Part shown: piece after piece, positions 12,711 through 15,352 of the stretch
How positions within the stretch are numbered: position 1 is the stretch's first letter
Layout: each line of letters opens with the position of its first letter
From: a candidate division TA06 bacterium
Lineage (GTDB): Bacteria; Hydrothermota; DG-26; E44-bin18; JADFOU01
DNA: 15,352 nucleotides
Assembly: GCA_022562655.1 (NCBI GenBank)
Contig: JADFOU010000015.1
Span: 1-15,352, forward strand
Reading direction: 5' to 3'
Made by a program: the position numbers and the translations under genes
Notes under the pieces: model-generated
The model's database searches: none
Told to the model about the DNA's origin: nothing
The model's input: the letters and a program-made list of their open reading frames with translations, nothing else

Positions 12711-14072
12711 ACTGCGCTCCGTCGCCGAAGCTTTGGAGCGTAGGTGACCAACTGTTGTTCTTCCCACTGCCTTATCCAGTCTTGCATTTGCAATTTGATG
12801 GTCGTAAAGGGACTGGATTCTTCTTGTCTTTGCCTGCGTCAAAGAGACTTCGGCATCTGTCAACTCCAGGATGGAGGCGGCACCCAATTCGTATCGCCCT
12901 TTTGAAGCCTTGTAACTCTCCTCCGCCTCAGTCTCGGTCTCTGCTGTCAAGTCTAAGAGGGCAAGAGCCTCTTTGATGGCTAAATAGGCGAACTGAACCT
13001 CGAGGGCGATCGCGAGTTCCTGTTGACGCAGATCTTCCTGGGCCATGGCGACATCTCGTGAGGCACGCTGGATGGAGGTGAAACGGGAATAGCCGGGGAG
13101 GATGTCCCAGGTAGCATCAAGATTGAGTCGCCAGGTGTCCCGTTCATCCCAGATCTCCCTGGTTTTCGGGAATTCCGGACCGAAGTAGGAGTAGGAACCC
13201 GAGAGGCTGATTCGAGGAAGAACTCTTCCTCTGGCGGCAAAGAGATCGGACTGGGCAACCCGAATCCTAGCCCTTGACTGGGCAACCTCGGGTCTCTGCC
13301 CCTCTGCTTCTTTCAGGAGTTGTCCGATATCGGGCATTTTCCTTTCAACCTCTCCTAAGTTGTCCATGATTTCCAGTCCGCCTGAGGCGGACTCTTTTGA
13401 TTGGGGTGAAAATCCCAGGGTTGCAGAGAGGTTTGCCTTTGCCATTTCCAGATCCCTCTCCGCTTGGACCCGTTCCACCTTTGCCTGGGAAACGCCGACT
13501 CGTGCCTTCAGGAGGTCCGCCCTTGAAGTTGATCCGAGTTGAAAGAGCCTCTCCGCCTTTTTTAGATTCTCTTCTCGCTCATTTAGGGCGGCGGCTCTCA
13601 CCTCCACAAACCTTTTGGAGCGGAGGAGGATATAGTAGTCCTCCGTTGCCTTCAGGATGATGTTGGCTTCCGTCTCCTTGAAGCTCTCCTCCATGAAGTC
13701 CTCAGCGGATTGGCTCCTTCTGATCAGGGCATAGACATCCGGTTCAAAGATCGTTTGGGAGACAGAGAAATTGGTAGAGTAGAAATCTTTTGTTTGGATG
13801 AATTCTCCAGTGGGGGAGACCCAGATCCTCTCACCCGGTCCAGATATTCCATAACCTGAAGAGGCACTTATCTGGGGGAGGAGGTTGGATCGGGCAGTTC
13901 GGACATCCACTTCTGCGGCGGACCAGTTCAGCCTTGCCCGAACCACATCTGGGTTCTGAGTCATTGCGATCTGGATGCACTCCTCAAGGGTGAGGGGTTC
14001 TCCCGAAACTTCAATGCACACTGCAAAATGCAATATTAGCAGTTTAAAAATTAAAAATTTAAAATTTTGCAT
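12705..14072 (-). CDS. TolC-family outer-membrane efflux protein
   Basis: This 455-residue member of the outer-membrane efflux family forms the exit duct of a tripartite transporter. It starts with a signal peptide, then LTLEECIQIAMTQNPDVVRA (27-46), the usual TolC opening. Two internally similar halves are visible, each with a helical segment and a strand pair (RSNLLPQISASSGYGISG at 61-78 and ARGRVLPRISLSGSYSYFG in the second half). The late motif GRYELGAASILELTDAEVSL is also typical. The first 19 residues (MQNFKFLIFKLLILHFAVC) are encoded entirely by an AT-rich heptamer array. There is no Shine-Dalgarno. A TATAAT word on the minus strand (14082-14087) lies 9 bases before the ATG, so a leaderless internal transcript is conceivable, but no good -35 supports it. 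The gene sits 29 bases after the Yip1-like gene and before the adaptor. Confidence 0.94.
   Translation of the reverse strand: MQNFKFLIFKLLILHFAVCIEVSGEPLTLEECIQIAMTQNPDVVRARLNWSAAEVDVRTARSNLLPQISASSGYGISGPGERIWVSPTGEFIQTKDFYSTNFSVSQTIFEPDVYALIRRSQSAEDFMEESFKETEANIILKATEDYYILLRSKRFVEVRAAALNEREENLKKAERLFQLGSTSRADLLKARVGVSQAKVERVQAERDLEMAKANLSATLGFSPQSKESASGGLEIMDNLGEVERKMPDIGQLLKEAEGQRPEVAQSRARIRVAQSDLFAARGRVLPRISLSGSYSYFGPEFPKTREIWDERDTWRLNLDATWDILPGYSRFTSIQRASRDVAMAQEDLRQQELAIALEVQFAYLAIKEALALLDLTAETETEAEESYKASKGRYELGAASILELTDAEVSLTQAKTRRIQSLYDHQIANARLDKAVGRTTVGHLRSKASATERSR
13375..13393. repeat. Mini-palindrome inside the TolC-like gene
   Basis: AGTCCGCC-TGA-GGCGGACT has perfect 8-base arms around a 3-base loop. 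It encodes part of ESASGGL (227-233). It shares the core CCGCC-N3-GGCGG with 6254-6266 and 9244-9256. Confidence 0.7.
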
Positions 14073-14078
14073 TGCTAA
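14016..14078. repeat. Heptamer tandem array encoding the TolC-like signal peptide
   Basis: Nine contiguous plus-strand heptamers: GCACACT, GCAAAAT, GCAATAT, TAGCAGT, TTAAAAA, TTAAAAA, TTTAAAA, TTTTGCA, TTGCTAA. The start codon (14070-14072) lies in the last two units. The words resemble those at 7230-7285 and 8697-8759. Confidence 0.75.
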
Positions 14079-14101
14079 TTAATTATAATAATATGAATCC
14101 T

Positions 14102-14785
14102 CTATCTGGATTGAAAGAACCCCCCAATAAAGACGCTTAACAACACCCAAGAGATCCATAAGCCGTAGACGGTCCCCGCCGACTTTTTGAGAGGAATTTT
14201 GTTCATCACGGCGAAGCCGATGGAGAGGAGACTGAGTTCCCAGAGGGTGAAGAGGTCAAATCGATTCAGAATTTGAAAGAGTTTAGAGAGTGGATCCGCT
14301 CCTGGCAACAATAGGGCAAGGCTGGTATAGACCTGGGCGGTCTTCTTGGCAAACATCAAGGGAGCCTTGACAATGGCATCCACAATATGAATGAGCATGG
14401 CATAACTTACCACCGCCATAGAGTGCCTGTAGGTGGACTTTCCACCCAAAAGCGAGAAGATTCCGAGGAAGATCCCTGCGCGGCCGAAAAGGAGGAAGAG
14501 AAAAACGAAAAGGGTCCCAAGGAGGCCAAAAATCATTCCTTGAGCACCTGTCATTCTTTCTACAATTTGATCCTTTTGTTCCTGGGACATCCCCTCGGGG
14601 AGGTTCTCCAGTACGGTTTCAGACTGCTCAGGGAGGATGATCGTGGGAAGAGTGATGGATACAAAGATGAGAGAGGACACAAGGACCAGAACAAAGGGGA
14701 CCACCCAATCCGGCTTCTCGGAGAGGTTCTGATAGATTACTCCGGGGCGGTGGAAGATCCCTGTCATTCGTTGAAATAACCCCAC
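14102..14785 (-). CDS. Yip1-domain integral membrane protein
   Basis: This 227-residue protein has about five membrane helices and the pattern of the bacterial Yip1 family. An amphipathic start with RPGVIYQNLSEKPDWVVPF (13-31) leads into the first helix, and a late block DLFTLWELSLLSIGFAVMNK (177-196) precedes the last helix. Bacterial Yip1 proteins have no assigned biochemical role that I know of. They often sit beside ABC and efflux genes in FCB-type genomes, so a role in assembly of the transporter is a fair guess. The start is GTG at 14785, supported by AAGGAG 7 bases upstream; a second ATG lies at residue 7. It is the first gene of the efflux operon, 29 bases before the TolC-like gene, behind the strong promoter at 14818-14846. 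Confidence 0.82.
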   Translation of the reverse strand: MGLFQRMTGIFHRPGVIYQNLSEKPDWVVPFVLVLVSSLIFVSITLPTIILPEQSETVLENLPEGMSQEQKDQIVERMTGAQGMIFGLLGTLFVFLFLLFGRAGIFLGIFSLLGGKSTYRHSMAVVSYAMLIHIVDAIVKAPLMFAKKTAQVYTSLALLLPGADPLSKLFQILNRFDLFTLWELSLLSIGFAVMNKIPLKKSAGTVYGLWISWVLLSVFIGGFFQSR

Positions 14786-14817
14786 TTTTCGGCTCCTTCA
14801 CTTTTATTACGGATGAG

Positions 14818-14846
14818 AGTATACAGAATTTTTTATTTTCTGTCAA
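14818..14846 (-). promoter_or_regulatory. Sigma70-type promoter of the Yip1-TolC-adaptor-permease operon
   Basis: On the minus strand TTGACA (14841-14846), a 17-base AT-rich spacer and TATACT (14818-14823, 5 of 6) form a near-consensus promoter. The start near 14811 leaves a leader of about 25 bases that holds the AAGGAG ribosome binding site of GTG 14785. Confidence 0.75.
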
Positions 14847-14911
14847 GAAAAAGTAAATGTGGCTTACACTTAGGGATCTTGATCTTTCCGAATCGAATTC
14901 AATGAATTTTA

Positions 14912-14941
14912 TTGACAACCCCATTCTCCCTGATTTATAGT
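14912..14941 (+). promoter_or_regulatory. Sigma70-type promoter of the DinB-like gene
   Basis: TTGACA (14912-14917), an 18-base spacer and TATAGT (14936-14941, 5 of 6). The start would be near 14948, about 26 bases before ATG 14974. It is divergent from the efflux-operon promoter, with 65 bases between the two -35 boxes. Confidence 0.65.
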
Positions 14942-14973
14942 ATCCTCAGTCCTTTTAAATAAGTGGGGTTTCA

Positions 14974-15352
14974 ATGAAGGAAAATCAAACATTTGGAAAG
15001 GCGTTTATTGCCTTCTCCAGGGAGAAACTGACGAAGGGGCTTCTGCCGAAGTTGGTTCACTGCCTCACCCTCCTTCCCGAGGAAGAGATCTGGAGGAGAC
15101 CTAACGAGAATGTGAATAGTGTAGGGAATATCATCCTCCATCTCAGCGGCAACGTCCGGCAGTGGATCACGAGCGGAATCGGTGGGGCAGAGGATATTCG
15201 GAATAGGCCGGAGGAGTTCAAACGGGAGTTCTCCCTCCCCAAAGAGGAACTTTTGAAGAAAATTGAGAAAGTGGTAAAAGAAGCAGACGGGGTATTAGCC
15301 CGCCTTGATCCCCGTCTCTTGGGAGATGTGAAGACGATTCAAGGGTATGAGG
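14974..15352 (+). CDS. DinB/DUF1572-like protein (C-terminus cut by window edge)
   Basis: ATG at 14974 opens a frame of 126 codons that runs off the right edge. The visible part, MKENQTFGKAFIAFSREKL and on, has no signal peptide and looks like a soluble four-helix-bundle protein. The stretch LLPKLVHCLTLLPEEEIWRR (23-42), followed by SVGNIILHLSGNVRQWI (49-65), matches the start of DinB-like DUF1572 proteins, where the histidine in the HLSGN block is usually a metal ligand. Such proteins are often thiol transferases or of unknown role; nothing more specific can be said with the C-terminal metal ligands outside the window. A short G run (GGGG at 14964-14967) may serve as the ribosome binding site. 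It is divergent from the efflux operon. Confidence 0.7.
   Translation, partial: MKENQTFGKAFIAFSREKLTKGLLPKLVHCLTLLPEEEIWRRPNENVNSVGNIILHLSGNVRQWITSGIGGAEDIRNRPEEFKREFSLPKEELLKKIEKVVKEADGVLARLDPRLLGDVKTIQGYE

Overview
The window comes from a bacterium with a Gram-negative (two-membrane) envelope. It encodes a TolC-type outer-membrane factor, a Wzi-like outer-membrane barrel, a lipoprotein with a lipobox and a periplasmic efflux adaptor. A tandem pair of GWxTD-domain proteins, together with a UbiA enzyme of the archaeal-ether-lipid type, fits an uncultured lineage of the FCB group or a neighbour (Zixibacteria, KSB1, Latescibacteria or similar). That placement is inference; no rRNA or other marker gene is present. 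No CRISPR array, tRNA, rRNA, integrase or transposase gene was seen, and no gene-free gap exceeds 300 bases (the longest is 6170-6399).

Layout. Positions 1-3538 (minus strand) hold a branched-chain amino-acid ABC importer: lipoprotein binding protein, then permeases LivH and LivM, with livM cut by the window edge. Positions 3557-3639 hold two back-to-back sigma70-type promoters. Positions 3690-7236 (plus strand) hold a Wzi-like barrel, a UbiA prenyltransferase and the undecaprenyl-diphosphatase UppP, a set linked by surface and lipid-carrier themes. Positions 7388-10169 (minus strand) hold two overlapping GWxTD genes with their own promoter at 10199-10227. Positions 10241-14785 (minus strand) hold a compact operon: Yip1-like membrane protein, TolC-like channel, MacA-like adaptor and MacB-like permease, with no ATPase gene in it. 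Positions 14818-14941 hold a second divergent promoter pair, and the plus-strand gene after it is a DinB/DUF1572-like protein cut by the right edge.

The most striking feature is not a gene. At least thirteen short degenerate tandem arrays with unit lengths of 6, 7 or 8 bases lie through the window, together with small GC-rich palindromes. They resemble in kind the short tandemly repeated repetitive (STRR) sequences known from cyanobacteria. They fill most spacers, but several lie inside open reading frames and are translated. They encode the signal peptide of the TolC-like protein, most of the signal peptide of one GWxTD protein, and a roughly 57-residue insertion plus smaller ones in the other GWxTD protein. 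Genes whose upstream region contains an array mostly lack a Shine-Dalgarno sequence, whereas genes without one have good ones.
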